Below the pieces are notes generated by a model. That model saw only the letters and a program-made list of their open reading frames with translations, was not told the DNA's origin and searched no databases. From assembly GCF_003254275.1 (NCBI RefSeq), contig NZ_QKZK01000002.1:178290-242289 (forward strand): a stretch of 64,000 nt of DNA, in the 5' to 3' direction. This DNA is from Breznakibacter xylanolyticus (lineage in GTDB: Bacteria > Bacteroidota > Bacteroidia > Bacteroidales > Marinilabiliaceae). The position numbers and the translations under genes were made by a program. Of the stretch, positions 1-8,068 are shown in pieces (position 1 is the first letter of the stretch; every line of letters begins with the position of its first letter).

Positions 1-369
1 TACACTCTCGGCCTCGTAAGGCAGACGAGCAATGCCACCATATTTATCAATCGCAGCAAGCACCTGTACCGCAGCTGATGAGGTATTTGAATCGAAGTGA
101 TAGGTCAAACCTTCGGTGGTGGTACGAAAGCCGACAATCAAACGATATCGTTCCATATCGAGCACCGCCAAACGGCCACTGTGTTCGTTGGCCTGTTCCA
201 ATTTAAAGTTCTTGTTAAGCGCTTCGGCAGCATTTTGCACGGCATCCACCTGCGGGTCGATGGGCGATGGCGAAGGCTGCCGCTGACGGCAAAACATCAC
301 CACATTGTAAGCATAATCGAGCAAATCGCCAAGCAGATACTTGGCCAAATGAGGAATTGAAATCTTCAT
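1..369 (-). CDS. DUF6261-like protein, 5' part only
   Basis: This gene enters from the left edge on the minus strand. It has an ATG at 369 and 123 codons open to base 1, so the C-terminus is outside the window. The visible protein begins MKISIPHLAKYLLGDLL. Further in it has a helical stretch with RYRLIVGFRTTTEGLTYHF and, near the cut, IDKYGGIARLPYEAES. The pattern of an R-rich helix, then HF, then AA..L..IDKYG and a P-Y-E motif resembles the Bacteroidota-specific DUF6261 family, whose function is unknown. I see no signal peptide or membrane segment. A 42-bp tandem repeat array lies upstream of its start. The reading frame is certain; the family name is from pattern memory only. Confidence 0.55.
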   Translation of the reverse strand, partial: MKISIPHLAKYLLGDLLDYAYNVVMFCRQRQPSPSPIDPQVDAVQNAAEALNKNFKLEQANEHSGRLAVLDMERYRLIVGFRTTTEGLTYHFDSNTSSAAVQVLAAIDKYGGIARLPYEAESV

Positions 370-566
370 GATTCTTAAATTTTGAATAGGTTAATAATTT
401 AACAACTGAGCTCCAACACGAGACTCGGTTGTTAAAAATATGAAAAATCCCATTCATTTTCCCATCGGCAAACAAATTTGTTAAGATGAATAAAAAATAG
501 AGCCAACGCAATCAGTAGAATGATGCCTTATGTGCCGATAATGCCCCTTTTAAAATATCAAATGCC

Positions 567-775
567 TTGCTGTATCATGCAGCAAGGCATTCATACACTA
601 CAAACGGGTTGCTGCATCGTGCAGCAAGCTGTTTGCACTTATCAAACGGGTCGCTGCATCGTGCAGCAAGGTGTTTGCACCTGTCAAACGGGGTGCTGCA
701 TCGTGCAGCAAGGTGTTTGCACCTTTCAAACGGGTTGCTGCATGGTGCTGCAAGTTGTTTGAAGGTTCACAACGA
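567..775. repeat. Tandem array, 42-bp unit, four full copies plus a decayed fifth
   Basis: The units start at 567, 609, 651, 693 and 735. Each contains the near-perfect palindrome TTGCTGCATCGTGCAGCAA (8-bp arms, 3-nt loop), then a second, smaller inverted repeat GTTTG...CAAAC, then CGGG. The fifth unit is degenerate (GCATGGTGCTGC). Because 42 is divisible by 3, several frames stay open and would encode 14-residue Cys-rich repeats, but no initiation signal supports translation. The array fills most of the 370-893 gap between the DUF6261-like gene and btuF; I see nothing else in that gap. Confidence 0.9.
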
Positions 776-893
776 TAAAAATCACCATCTCACCATCTAA
801 ACACAGAAAAGGACATCTGCCCTGCAAGCATCATCATCCCCAAAACGGTGTCTCAGCACCTCTTGGCTTAAATGATTAACCTGACCACGAACC

Positions 894-1769
894 TCACTCA
901 GGGTAAAACAGACTCACAAGCAATGCCAACCCATCGACAGTGCGGGGACCGTTGATTTCGAGCAGGTCTTTGTTGATTTCGTACACCCTATTGTTCTTCA
1001 CAGCCTTCAGTTGATTATAGGGTGTTTGGGAGCAAAAGGCCTCTTTCCACCCTTGGCGCAGCATGATGATGTCGGGGTTTTGGGTCATCAGCTTTTCCAA
1101 ACTGTAGTTCCAGCCCTGCGAGTCGGCGGCAATGTTACGTCCCCCCGCCAGGGTAATCAGGTGATGAATAAAGGTGTCGCCACCACCGGTGAAATCACCG
1201 TTTTTGCCAAATCCCACCACATAATAGACCGAAGGCATCGGTCGCTCCTTGGGGATGGATGCCAGGATGGCAGTTTTGCGCGCTTCCATGCGGGTGATGA
1301 GAGAATCGGCGCGTTCCACACAGTCGGTGAGCGCCGCCACATCGCGAATGGTCTGGTAAGCCCCGTCACTGGAGCTTTGGTGAAAGATGCGCCGGGTGCG
1401 GATGCCCAAACGGTTCAACTTGTCGGACACCTCGCGCTTGAAATGGGTGGAGGTGAGCACCACATCGGGCTTAAGGTCGATGATGGTTTCAATGGAGGGA
1501 TCCATCACGCTGCCCACCGACGCCACCTGTTGCGATGCCTCGGGATATTTACAGTAATCGGTGCGCCCCACCAGTCGATACTCTTGCCCCAGGGCAAATA
1601 CCACCTCGGTGAGCAACGGCGCCGAACAGATGATGCGATTGGCCACAAAAGGTTCAGCAGTCAAAGAATCGGTGACACAACCACCCGCCGGCTTCGACGG
1701 ACTGCCACACCCCACCATCATCATCAGAATGATGAAGAGGAAATAACTACGTTGGATAAATGATGACAT
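894..1769 (-). CDS. btuF: Cobalamin ABC transporter substrate-binding protein
   Basis: This 291-aa protein is a periplasmic or lipid-anchored binding protein of the helical-backbone metal-receptor family (BtuF/FhuD type). The N-terminus is hydrophobic and ends in MMVGCGSPSKP, a lipobox with Cys at about residue 21. The mature part starts with RIICSAPLLTEVVFALG and has VGRTDYCKYPE and ETIIDLKPDVVL, the usual first-lobe motifs of B12-binding proteins. It is the last gene of the riboswitch-controlled operon and would deliver corrinoid to BtuCD. It is separated from cobO by 297 bp of low-complexity repeat, so whether it is still cotranscribed is open. An iron or heme ligand is possible for the family, but the context favours cobalamin. 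Confidence 0.88.
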   Translation of the reverse strand: MSSFIQRSYFLFIILMMMVGCGSPSKPAGGCVTDSLTAEPFVANRIICSAPLLTEVVFALGQEYRLVGRTDYCKYPEASQQVASVGSVMDPSIETIIDLKPDVVLTSTHFKREVSDKLNRLGIRTRRIFHQSSSDGAYQTIRDVAALTDCVERADSLITRMEARKTAILASIPKERPMPSVYYVVGFGKNGDFTGGGDTFIHHLITLAGGRNIAADSQGWNYSLEKLMTQNPDIIMLRQGWKEAFCSQTPYNQLKAVKNNRVYEINKDLLEINGPRTVDGLALLVSLFYPE

Positions 1770-1776
1770 GTTTTAT

Positions 1777-1880
1777 TAGTTTAGGAGTGGAGAAGTTTAA
1801 AAGTGGAGGAGTGGAGAAGTTTAGAAGTTTAGAAGTGGAGGAGTGGATGAGTGGAGATGTTTAGGAGTTTAAGAGTGGAG
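1777..1880 (+). repeat. Degenerate 8-bp-period tract, RAGTnnAR (clean example)
   Basis: Thirteen consecutive octamers of the form RAGT(GG or TT)A(G/A/T) fill this stretch with no slippage: TAGTTTAG, GAGTGGAG, AAGTTTAA, AAGTGGAG and so on to GAGTGGAG at 1873-1880. The purine-rich strand here is plus, opposite to the flanking genes and unlike the other tracts of this type in the window. It begins 8 bp outside the btuF start codon. Confidence 0.85.
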
Positions 1881-1908
1881 AATTTTAAGGCAGTGCACTC
1901 TTAAACTC
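1865..1908. repeat. 13-bp perfect inverted repeat joining two octamer tracts
   Basis: GAGTTTAAGAGTG at 1865-1877 is the exact reverse complement of 1896-1908. The 18-bp loop lies between the plus-oriented octamer tract (1777-1880) and the minus-oriented tract (1896-2055), so the whole btuF-cobO gap is a head-to-head arrangement of one repeat type. Confidence 0.85.
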
Positions 1909-2055
1909 TCCTGCTTTCTTTGCTTTGCAAAGCGACTACGTCGATTAGTCACTTTCTTGCTTTGTGGCTTTGCTACTTTGAGTATATACTCTTACACTTT
2001 TACACTCTTGAACTCTCCTGCTTTGCTATTTTGCTACTTTGTTTCTTTGCCCCTT
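1896..2055 (-). repeat. Degenerate 8-bp-period tract after cobO
   Basis: Read on the minus strand this is a run of loose octamers such as CAAAGTAG, CAAAGCAG, GAGAGTTC, AAGAGTGT and AAAAGTGT. It starts 11 bp after the cobO stop codon and is purine-rich on the coding strand. It belongs to the same class as the tracts at 2775-2863, 17396-17495, 40768-40981 and 63215-63337. Confidence 0.75.
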
Positions 2056-2066
2056 TACCCCTCTCC

Positions 2067-2600
2067 TCAAAACTCAATTCCGGGAGCCGCCTTCACGCCT
2101 TGCTGATAATGGTGTTTCACGCACTGAATGTCCGACACGGTATCAGCAGCATCCATGATGGCCTGGGGGGCATACCGCCCGGTGAATACCAGATGAGTGT
2201 GCGCGGGCTTGTTGCGCATCAGGTCAATGGCCTGGTCGGTCGAGATGAGCTCCTGCCCCACAGTTTTATTGAAGTTGAAGATGTGATTCACCTCATCGAG
2301 CACCACCAGGTCGTACTCACCGCTCATGATGCGCTTGCAGGCCATCGCCCAGGCTTCGGCGGCCGTCTCCAGGCTCTTTTGCTTGTCGGCCACCCAGGTA
2401 AAACCGGCGCCCATCTGGTAGTTCTCTACCCCCAGCCGGTCGAGCATGCGCTTCTCGCCATATTCCGAGTCGGGCGACTTGATGAACTGAATCACGCACA
2501 CGCGCTGATCGTTGCCCAAGGCACGCAGCACCATGCCCAGTGCCGAGGTGGTTTTTCCTTTACCGTTGCCGGTTAATATGATATTGAGGGATGTTTTCAT
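2067..2600 (-). CDS. cobO: Cob(I)alamin / corrinoid adenosyltransferase (CobA/CobO/BtuR type)
   Basis: This 177-aa cytosolic enzyme would transfer the adenosyl group of ATP to the cobalt of reduced corrinoids, giving the coenzyme form. The P-loop GNGKGKTTSA is at residues 11-20. Other family motifs visible are VCVIQFIKS, a Walker-B-like YDLVVLDEVNH and LVFTGRYAPQAIMDAADTVS near the C-terminus. The length is typical of the family. It sits inside the B12-uptake operon between btuD and btuF, which fits conversion of imported corrinoid on arrival. The start ATG at 2600 gives the conserved N-terminus. Confidence 0.92.
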   Translation of the reverse strand: MKTSLNIILTGNGKGKTTSALGMVLRALGNDQRVCVIQFIKSPDSEYGEKRMLDRLGVENYQMGAGFTWVADKQKSLETAAEAWAMACKRIMSGEYDLVVLDEVNHIFNFNKTVGQELISTDQAIDLMRNKPAHTHLVFTGRYAPQAIMDAADTVSDIQCVKHHYQQGVKAAPGIEF

Positions 2601-2606
2601 GGTTTA

Positions 2607-2646
2607 AAAAGTATCAAGATGTGAGTATCAAGACGCAAGACGATGA
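2607..2646 (-). repeat. Short copy of a dispersed tract (GATGTGAGTATCAAGACGC)
   Basis: The sequence aagtatcaagatgtgagt followed by atcaagacgcaagacgatg recurs in variant form at 25925-25962 and 39452-39485. All three lie in intergenic DNA. It also breaks roughly into 8-bp units, but less cleanly than the RAGTnnAR tracts. Its function is unknown. Confidence 0.55.
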
Positions 2647-2774
2647 GTTGCATTCAACTTCGTGCTATGGGTGGAAGGGATAGACATGGATCGTTTCAGG
2701 TGGTGATGATGTGATATGTGGCGGGATTTCAAGTTTTTTTGTCCACGAATTGCACGAATTTGGAGTTATGATGA

Positions 2775-2863
2775 CTGAAAGATGGCACTCTTGCACTTTT
2801 TCACTTATGTACTTTTGCACTTCTCAACTCCTCAACTCCTCCACTTCTCCACTCCTCCAAATC
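2775..2863 (-). repeat. Degenerate 8-bp-period tract after btuD
   Basis: On the minus strand it reads GAGTGGAG, AAGTGGAG, GAGTTGAG, GAGTTGAG, AAGTGCAA, AAGTACAT, AAGTGAAA, AAGTGCAA, GAGTGCCA. It begins 6 bp after the btuD stop codon. It occupies the btuD-cobO gap together with the tract at 2607-2646. Confidence 0.8.
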
Positions 2864-2869
2864 TGCATG

Positions 2870-3697
2870 TTACTTCGCCCCCACAGCCTCCGCCTGCTTC
2901 TCCAATGCGCCAATGGTATCGGTCACAGGCATGGCAGGCAACAAGCCGGGCAGGGCATCGGCACCGGTCGATGCCCAACGTGTTTTCACGCGATACACCT
3001 GCTCAATGACTTTGGGAGTGAGAGTTTGATAGGGTTCGCCATGTGCCACGATGGCGCCGTTGCTGAGCAGCACCACGCGGTCGGCATAGGCCAATATCTG
3101 ATTAAAGTCGTGCAACACGCACACCACCGTTGTGCCCTGCGTCACGCACAACTCCCGAAACAAATGCAGCATGGCCGACTGATGAAACAGATCGAGCTGC
3201 GAAAAAGGTTCGTCAAGGTAAATGAGCGGCGTTTGCTGCATCAGCGCCCGGGCAATGACCACCCGCTGGTATTCGCCGCCACTGAGGGTCAGCACCGACT
3301 GCTCGGCCAAATGCAGCGTGTCGGTCAACGACATTGTGCGATGGCACAGCTCACGGTCGGCAGCCGTCACGGCAGCAAACGTGCCCTGATAGGGATACCG
3401 CCCCATCATCACAAACTGCCGTGCCGAAAAATCGAACCCCGCATGACTCTGCTGGGGCACATAGGTCTGCATGCGGGCACGGTCGCGATGCGCGTACTCC
3501 GCCAACGGCTGCCCATTGAGCCACACCTCGCCCGTATGATGCCGCTCAATGCCACACAAGCACTTGAGCAAGGTGCTCTTGCCCGACCCATTAGGTCCGG
3601 CCAGGGCGTAAAACTGCCCCCGCTCAAACACATGGTTGATGTTGTTGAGAATGGGACGGTCGTTGATGCAATAATGCAGTTGTTTGACGGTGATCAT
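2870..3697 (-). CDS. btuD: Cobalamin ABC transporter ATP-binding protein
   Basis: This 275-aa ABC ATPase of the FecCD/BtuCD import family energises the permease at the inner face of the cytoplasmic membrane. Visible motifs are Walker A GPNGSGKST (residues 34-42), the Q-loop region YVPQQSH (about 79-85), signature LSGGE (138-142), Walker B LIYLDEP (158-164) and the switch His in VLHDFNQ. The ATG at 3697 overlaps the btuC stop by 4 nt (ATGA), so the two are translationally coupled. The C-terminal tail after about residue 225 carries PKVIEQVYRVKTRW, common in this subfamily. Confidence 0.92.
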   Translation of the reverse strand: MITVKQLHYCINDRPILNNINHVFERGQFYALAGPNGSGKSTLLKCLCGIERHHTGEVWLNGQPLAEYAHRDRARMQTYVPQQSHAGFDFSARQFVMMGRYPYQGTFAAVTAADRELCHRTMSLTDTLHLAEQSVLTLSGGEYQRVVIARALMQQTPLIYLDEPFSQLDLFHQSAMLHLFRELCVTQGTTVVCVLHDFNQILAYADRVVLLSNGAIVAHGEPYQTLTPKVIEQVYRVKTRWASTGADALPGLLPAMPVTDTIGALEKQAEAVGAK

Positions 3698-4704
3698 GTA
3701 TTTTGATTTTTACGCAATAACATCCAAATAAAATAGGGAGCGCCAATGCATGCGGTGACACACCCCACGGGCAGCTCAACGGGAATGGCAATGGTGCGTG
3801 CCAGCGTGTCGCACATCATCACAAACCATCCGCCGGCCAATGCCGAAAAGGGCACCAACCACCGATTGTCGGGCCCCAGCAACAAACGGCTCACGTGCGG
3901 AATGATGAGCCCCACAAAACCAATCACCCCCGATGCCGACACCACAAACGCAATCATGAGCGCCGATACCAGCAGCACCAAAAAGGTGGTCAGCTTTACC
4001 GCAATGCCCAGCGAATAGGCCGTGTCGTTGCCCATCGACAACACATTGAGCCGCCCCGACCATATCATCAGCAACAGCAGACCCACCGACACCGGAATGC
4101 CGGTGCTCACCACCTGTTGCCACGATGCGGCGTTAAATCCGCCCATGGTCCAAAAGATGATGCCCTCGACATTGTTACGGTTCATGGCAATGAGCAACGA
4201 CACCACCGAGGCGAACATCATGCTCATGGCGATGCCCGTGAGCAATAGCGTGCGCTGATCGAAACGGCGACTGTTGAACCCAAACAAATAGATGATGCTG
4301 ATGGCAACCATAGCGCCGGTAAATGCCGACAGGCTGATGCCAAACGAGGCCGTGATGCCGGTGACGATGGCAATGGCCGCCCCCACCGAAGCGCCCGATG
4401 ACACGCCCATCACATATGGGTCGGCCATGGGATTGCGAAACAAGGCCTGCATGGCGGCTCCCACAGGTGCCAAAGCCGCTCCCGCGATGAACGCCAACAC
4501 CAGGCGTGGCAATCGAATGTCGAACAATATCAAGTGCGTTGACGCATCCTCCGGGTCAACTGATCCGGAAAACACGTTCCACATCGCCTTGATGATTTCA
4601 ATGGCCGGGATATGCGACGCACCCACCGATGCCCCCACCACTGCAGTGATGACAACCCCGAAAAGACTCCAGACGATGGCGGCACGTTTGTTTTTAATCA
4701 TCAT
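3694..4704 (-). CDS. btuC: Cobalamin ABC transporter permease
   Basis: This 336-aa integral membrane protein of the FecCD/BtuC permease family has about nine to ten hydrophobic helices. The family hallmarks LILFDIRLPRLVLAFIAGAAL, GAAMQALFRNPMADPYVMGVSSGAS and SGVIGFVGLIIPHVSRLLLG are all present and in order (the first is given here only in part of its helix). It forms the corrinoid channel and docks BtuD and BtuF. It lies 69 bp downstream of btuB and overlaps btuD by 4 nt. The start at 4704 (ATGATG) gives a short Lys-rich cytoplasmic N-terminus, so the second ATG at 4701 is equally possible. Confidence 0.9.
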   Translation of the reverse strand: MMIKNKRAAIVWSLFGVVITAVVGASVGASHIPAIEIIKAMWNVFSGSVDPEDASTHLILFDIRLPRLVLAFIAGAALAPVGAAMQALFRNPMADPYVMGVSSGASVGAAIAIVTGITASFGISLSAFTGAMVAISIIYLFGFNSRRFDQRTLLLTGIAMSMMFASVVSLLIAMNRNNVEGIIFWTMGGFNAASWQQVVSTGIPVSVGLLLLMIWSGRLNVLSMGNDTAYSLGIAVKLTTFLVLLVSALMIAFVVSASGVIGFVGLIIPHVSRLLLGPDNRWLVPFSALAGGWFVMMCDTLARTIAIPVELPVGCVTACIGAPYFIWMLLRKNQNT

Positions 4705-4773
4705 GTAATGGGTTTTAATTCAGCTTATGCGTCGGTTCAACATAAATGGTAGCATCAAGATGCAAGCATGTGC

Positions 4774-6687
4774 TTACATCAATCTCACGGCCAGCGTCAG
4801 CAAATATTGCCGCCCGGGCATGGGATAGTATTGACGGTTTTGATATTGTTGATCGGTGAGGTTTTGCACCTTCAAGCCGATGTTGAAATCGGCCGTCGAC
4901 AGCGCCACGCTTTTATAGATGCCACAATCGTACACCACATAGCCTCGCAGGTAATCAGAGTTGGCTGCATTGACGGGCAGCTTGCTCGATTCGGTACGGT
5001 TGACCAGCAATTGCAACCCGTTGTATGTGCCCGTCACCGACAACGAGCCCTTGTGCATGGGGACGTATGACAGGTAGTTGTCTGTTTTGGGATCCCGAGC
5101 ATCCAGATAAGTATATCCTCCCCGAAGGGCGATGCTCTGCTGCTCAGTCCCAAGGGTGAGCACCCCTTGCGCCTCAAAGCCTCTGATTTTAGCCGAATCA
5201 ATGTTCATCACCGTGTACATGCCATCCTCGCGAGGTGCCCAATTCATCCAGTTCTTCATGTCCATGCCAAAGAGCGAGGTTCCTGCTTCCAGCTTCACGC
5301 CATCCGATGCAAGCTTCAATTGCAAACCGGCTTCGTAGTTAATGCCTTCTTCGGGTTTCAAATTGGGGTTTCCAACGGCGTAGCTGCTCACCCAATACAG
5401 GTCGTTGAACGATGGCACGCGATAACTGGTTCCTGCTTTGGCCACCAACGCCAGCGGACCAACGATGGCCTGATGGAGCCCTACCGTCCAGGTAAAGGGG
5501 TATTTCTCCATTTCGATGTGTTCCAAACGTCCGTTGAGGGTCACCCGTGTGCCGCTCTGGTCATTCTGATAGCGCGTCGAACCGAACACCGCACCGCGGT
5601 TCCGCTCGTTCCAACTGCCGTACGATGACGATTCGCAATCTTCGTAAGTGTAGTGCACGCCCATATTGAACGACAACTCGTCCGCGGGATTCACCGTGGC
5701 TTCGGCTTCCGTGATCCAGCTGTTGCCATCGGTTTGGGTATCTTCGCCGGTCGATGGCTTGGTATAATGCGTGCGGGTGGTCAGCAAAGCCGTGCGAACA
5801 GCCGTGTTCACAATGCCCTTGCGATAACTCCATTGGGTTGATGCGCGGTAGTTTTGATCCAACTGCAGGGCATCGGCCGTTTTCTTACCCACCACATCTT
5901 TCACGGTGGGAGCAATTTGGCGGTTCACATCCTGAAACCATAGATGCACTTGCAACGAATGAAAGGGATTGATGCGAATGTGATGATCGCTCATGAGCTC
6001 AAACTGATGGCGGGCAGCGTTCACCTGTGTGGTGTCCACATGAGTCACCTCCTTGGTCTTGGGATTGAGATAATCGGCTTGGTACGCAAAGTCATTATCG
6101 GCCGTTTCGTACATCAGGCGCAAGGTGCCTTTATAATTAGGGTTGCCCCACTGCACCATCGATCCGCCCATGTAGCGGCCATAGCTTCCCATGCCAACAT
6201 TCACCCGTGCCTGATTGGGGGTTCCAATCATCGGCTTGTTGTCGATGTATACCACACCGCCGGCGGCACCGCTTCCAAAGAGAGCCGAGCTGCTTCCGGT
6301 TTCAATCTGCACGTTATCGACCATGAATCCCTGAATGGTGGCCACATCCACATCGTGACCGCTCACCCCTTGCAGGTTAAAGCCGTTCCAAATCACGGGT
6401 GTGCGCTTAGAACCCAGCCCGCGTGCCGACACCGAAGCCGTCCCTACGCCATAGGCATCTACATGTAACGTTGAATTGTGCAATAAAATATCACCCAACG
6501 TTGCCGCCGGGTTACGCTGAATATAAGTGGTGTCGATGGCCGAACCGTTGCTGCCGGCATTGAAATAGAGCATGCGACGCTCCTTGACGCTAAACTCGGG
6601 CAACACAAACATGGTGTCGGTAATTTGCCCCAATGACACCCACACGGATGTCAACATCAAAACAAGAATGGAAAAAATGAACTTCAT
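4774..6687 (-). CDS. btuB: TonB-dependent outer-membrane receptor for cobalamin (BtuB-like)
   Basis: This 637-aa outer-membrane transporter has a signal peptide (residues 1 to about 20, ending SLGQ), a TonB-box region near DTMFVLPEFSVKE, a plug domain (about 45-160, with ARGLGSKRTPVIWNGFNL and GSGAAGGVVYIDN) and a beta-barrel with NPNLKPEEGINYEAGLQ. It ends in a typical barrel signature (QYLLTLAVRLM). It is the first gene after a cobalamin riboswitch and leads the operon btuB-btuC-btuD-cobO-btuF, which makes corrinoid the likely ligand. The ATG at 6687 lies 3 nt beyond a perfect 11-bp inverted repeat that could block initiation. Confidence 0.9.
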   Translation of the reverse strand: MKFIFSILVLMLTSVWVSLGQITDTMFVLPEFSVKERRMLYFNAGSNGSAIDTTYIQRNPAATLGDILLHNSTLHVDAYGVGTASVSARGLGSKRTPVIWNGFNLQGVSGHDVDVATIQGFMVDNVQIETGSSSALFGSGAAGGVVYIDNKPMIGTPNQARVNVGMGSYGRYMGGSMVQWGNPNYKGTLRLMYETADNDFAYQADYLNPKTKEVTHVDTTQVNAARHQFELMSDHHIRINPFHSLQVHLWFQDVNRQIAPTVKDVVGKKTADALQLDQNYRASTQWSYRKGIVNTAVRTALLTTRTHYTKPSTGEDTQTDGNSWITEAEATVNPADELSFNMGVHYTYEDCESSSYGSWNERNRGAVFGSTRYQNDQSGTRVTLNGRLEHIEMEKYPFTWTVGLHQAIVGPLALVAKAGTSYRVPSFNDLYWVSSYAVGNPNLKPEEGINYEAGLQLKLASDGVKLEAGTSLFGMDMKNWMNWAPREDGMYTVMNIDSAKIRGFEAQGVLTLGTEQQSIALRGGYTYLDARDPKTDNYLSYVPMHKGSLSVTGTYNGLQLLVNRTESSKLPVNAANSDYLRGYVVYDCGIYKSVALSTADFNIGLKVQNLTDQQYQNRQYYPMPGRQYLLTLAVRLM

Positions 6688-6690
6688 GAT

Positions 6691-6725
6691 TACAAATAAT
6701 TGATTGAAACAGTAAATTATTTGTA
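6691..6725 (-). promoter_or_regulatory. 11-bp perfect inverted repeat at the btuB translation start
   Basis: TACAAATAATT (6691-6701) and AATTATTTGTA (6715-6725) are perfect complements around a 13-nt loop, ending 3 nt before the btuB ATG. In the mRNA this hairpin would cover the A-rich ribosome-binding region. It lies about 100 nt downstream of the riboswitch aptamer and is a candidate expression platform, an inference from position. Confidence 0.6.
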
Positions 6726-6821
6726 GCCGAAGAGCATGAAGGCAGCAGAAACAGAGAAAGAGCTTTCCGGACAGCCCGACCCGATTCTTCGCTTTTCATC
6801 CCGAAAGCTACGAACGAATGT

Positions 6822-7003
6822 TGTGGCAGGTCTTCTGACTCTCCCGGCTTTAGCGCCTTCCCAAATCAACGGTGATTCAGTGGCATGCGTTGCTAAAGTT
6901 TTTTTCGCCATTGGCGAACAGGATTACAGCAGCGGGTACTGTCCGGGGTTCTCACCCGGTTCCCTTGCAAACCGTTTCAGAGCGAAACAGTTTTACCATA
7001 ACG
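6822..7003 (-). promoter_or_regulatory. Cobalamin riboswitch
   Basis: On the minus strand the conserved core appears in order: AAGGGAACCGGGTGAGAAC with CCCGGACAG, then CCCGCTGCTGTAATCC, then GCATGCCACTG, then GGGAAGGC, and the closing box AGTCAGAAGACCTGCC at 6825-6840. This is the B12-box architecture of the adenosylcobalamin riboswitch class. It reads toward btuB, so corrinoid should repress the whole uptake operon. No run of U follows the aptamer, so control of translation is more likely than termination. The rest of 6688-7278 holds the hairpin at the btuB start and otherwise nothing I recognise. Confidence 0.95.
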
Positions 7004-7278
7004 GCGGCAAAGATAGAAATAGGTGGTGGAGTTACAAAAAGGGAGCACAACCTTTTATCGAATTATTCCTTCGCAAACGGAAGGCTTTCGACCAACGCAA
7101 TATCTATCAGAAACGCTAAAACACGATGGTACAAAGATTCTTGTTAAAATGCCACACCGACAATCGGGATGATGATTGCAACGAATTCGCTTGAACATCC
7201 AAGATATAACCCGATATTGCTCAGCTTCACTTCGCTTTTGCGTTTAATTATAACCAATGTCACTCTTTAAATCGACAC

Positions 7279-7752
7279 TCAATCATTTTTTTTGGGCGTA
7301 TTAGGACATTCCTTCTTCTCAGGCAGTCCCCGTTTAAGGTCATACCGCAACAGCCCGGCTTTCTTGATTAAGAAATAAGCCAATGCCAATGCCGCAATCA
7401 ACACCCCAATGCCCATCAGCATCACACCCGACAAATCCTCAATCTTAATCACTACGACCTTGCGGGCAATGGCAATGATGGCCACCAACACCACCACCTC
7501 GACATGCACAATGCTCTCACGAAAATAAATCTTGATGGTCTCCAGCAACTCAATGCCAATAAGGATGAGCAGGAATGCGCCAAACAAATCGGGCAATGTA
7601 TTCAAATCGAGCAACAAATAGCCATTTGACTGAAAACTCTTCAGCAAATGATATCCCAATTCAATGGTGGCAATCACCAACACAATGGCCATCATCGCAA
7701 TGAGGGTCCACAAAATAAAACGTTCAAGTTGTTTGGCCAAACGATGGATCAT
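7279..7752 (-). CDS. PsiE-family (phosphate-starvation-inducible E-like) membrane protein
   Basis: This 157-aa protein has four predicted membrane helices: about residues 12-33, 52-70, 83-100 and 108-130. The stretch LLILIGIELLETIKIYF followed by HVEVVVLVAIIAIARKVVV matches the PsiE-like fold seen across bacteria; the biochemical role is unknown. The C-terminus is charged and ends in a Lys/Asn/Asp tail. It is a single gene, divergent from the GH28 gene and about 280 bp upstream of the riboswitch, with no clear link to either. Confidence 0.8.
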   Translation of the reverse strand: MIHRLAKQLERFILWTLIAMMAIVLVIATIELGYHLLKSFQSNGYLLLDLNTLPDLFGAFLLILIGIELLETIKIYFRESIVHVEVVVLVAIIAIARKVVVIKIEDLSGVMLMGIGVLIAALALAYFLIKKAGLLRYDLKRGLPEKKECPNTPKKND

Positions 7753-8009
7753 GAGTCTGAATGATTAATTGATCATATATAGTATCATAACACCCTCTCA
7801 CACTTCTTTGTTGCATACCACAACACAACAACGGAGGATTGAGCCCATTAAACATACGAAAAAATGGTGTAAAAATTGACCTATTTAAGATACCAGACCG
7901 TCACAAAGCCGACAATACGACCTTATAACACACTCATAAATAAACCCATGACAAACCATCGCCCTCAACATGAACATTTCTCCCCGATAGAGATATCATT
8001 CGGACACAC

Positions 8010-8017
8010 TATATTTG
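8010..8017 (+). promoter_or_regulatory. Candidate -7 promoter box (TATATTTG) for the GH28 gene
   Basis: TATATTTG fits the Bacteroidota TAnnTTTG box and lies 52 bp before the GH28 start codon. I could not find a convincing -33 TTG at the right spacing. The remainder of 7753-8068 shows no other feature. Confidence 0.4.
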
Positions 8018-8068
8018 TTTAAACACAGACTAATCGCAAAAGCAAAAAACAAATAACAAACATAAAAG

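Noticed and set aside
520..762. An 80-aa Cys-rich repeat peptide encoded by the 42-bp array
   Set aside because: The open frames result from a unit length divisible by 3 and from lack of stops in the unit; other frames are open too, and no start signal or conserved context supports translation.
567..775. CRISPR array
   Set aside because: Units are contiguous with no variable spacers, and no cas genes are present in the window.
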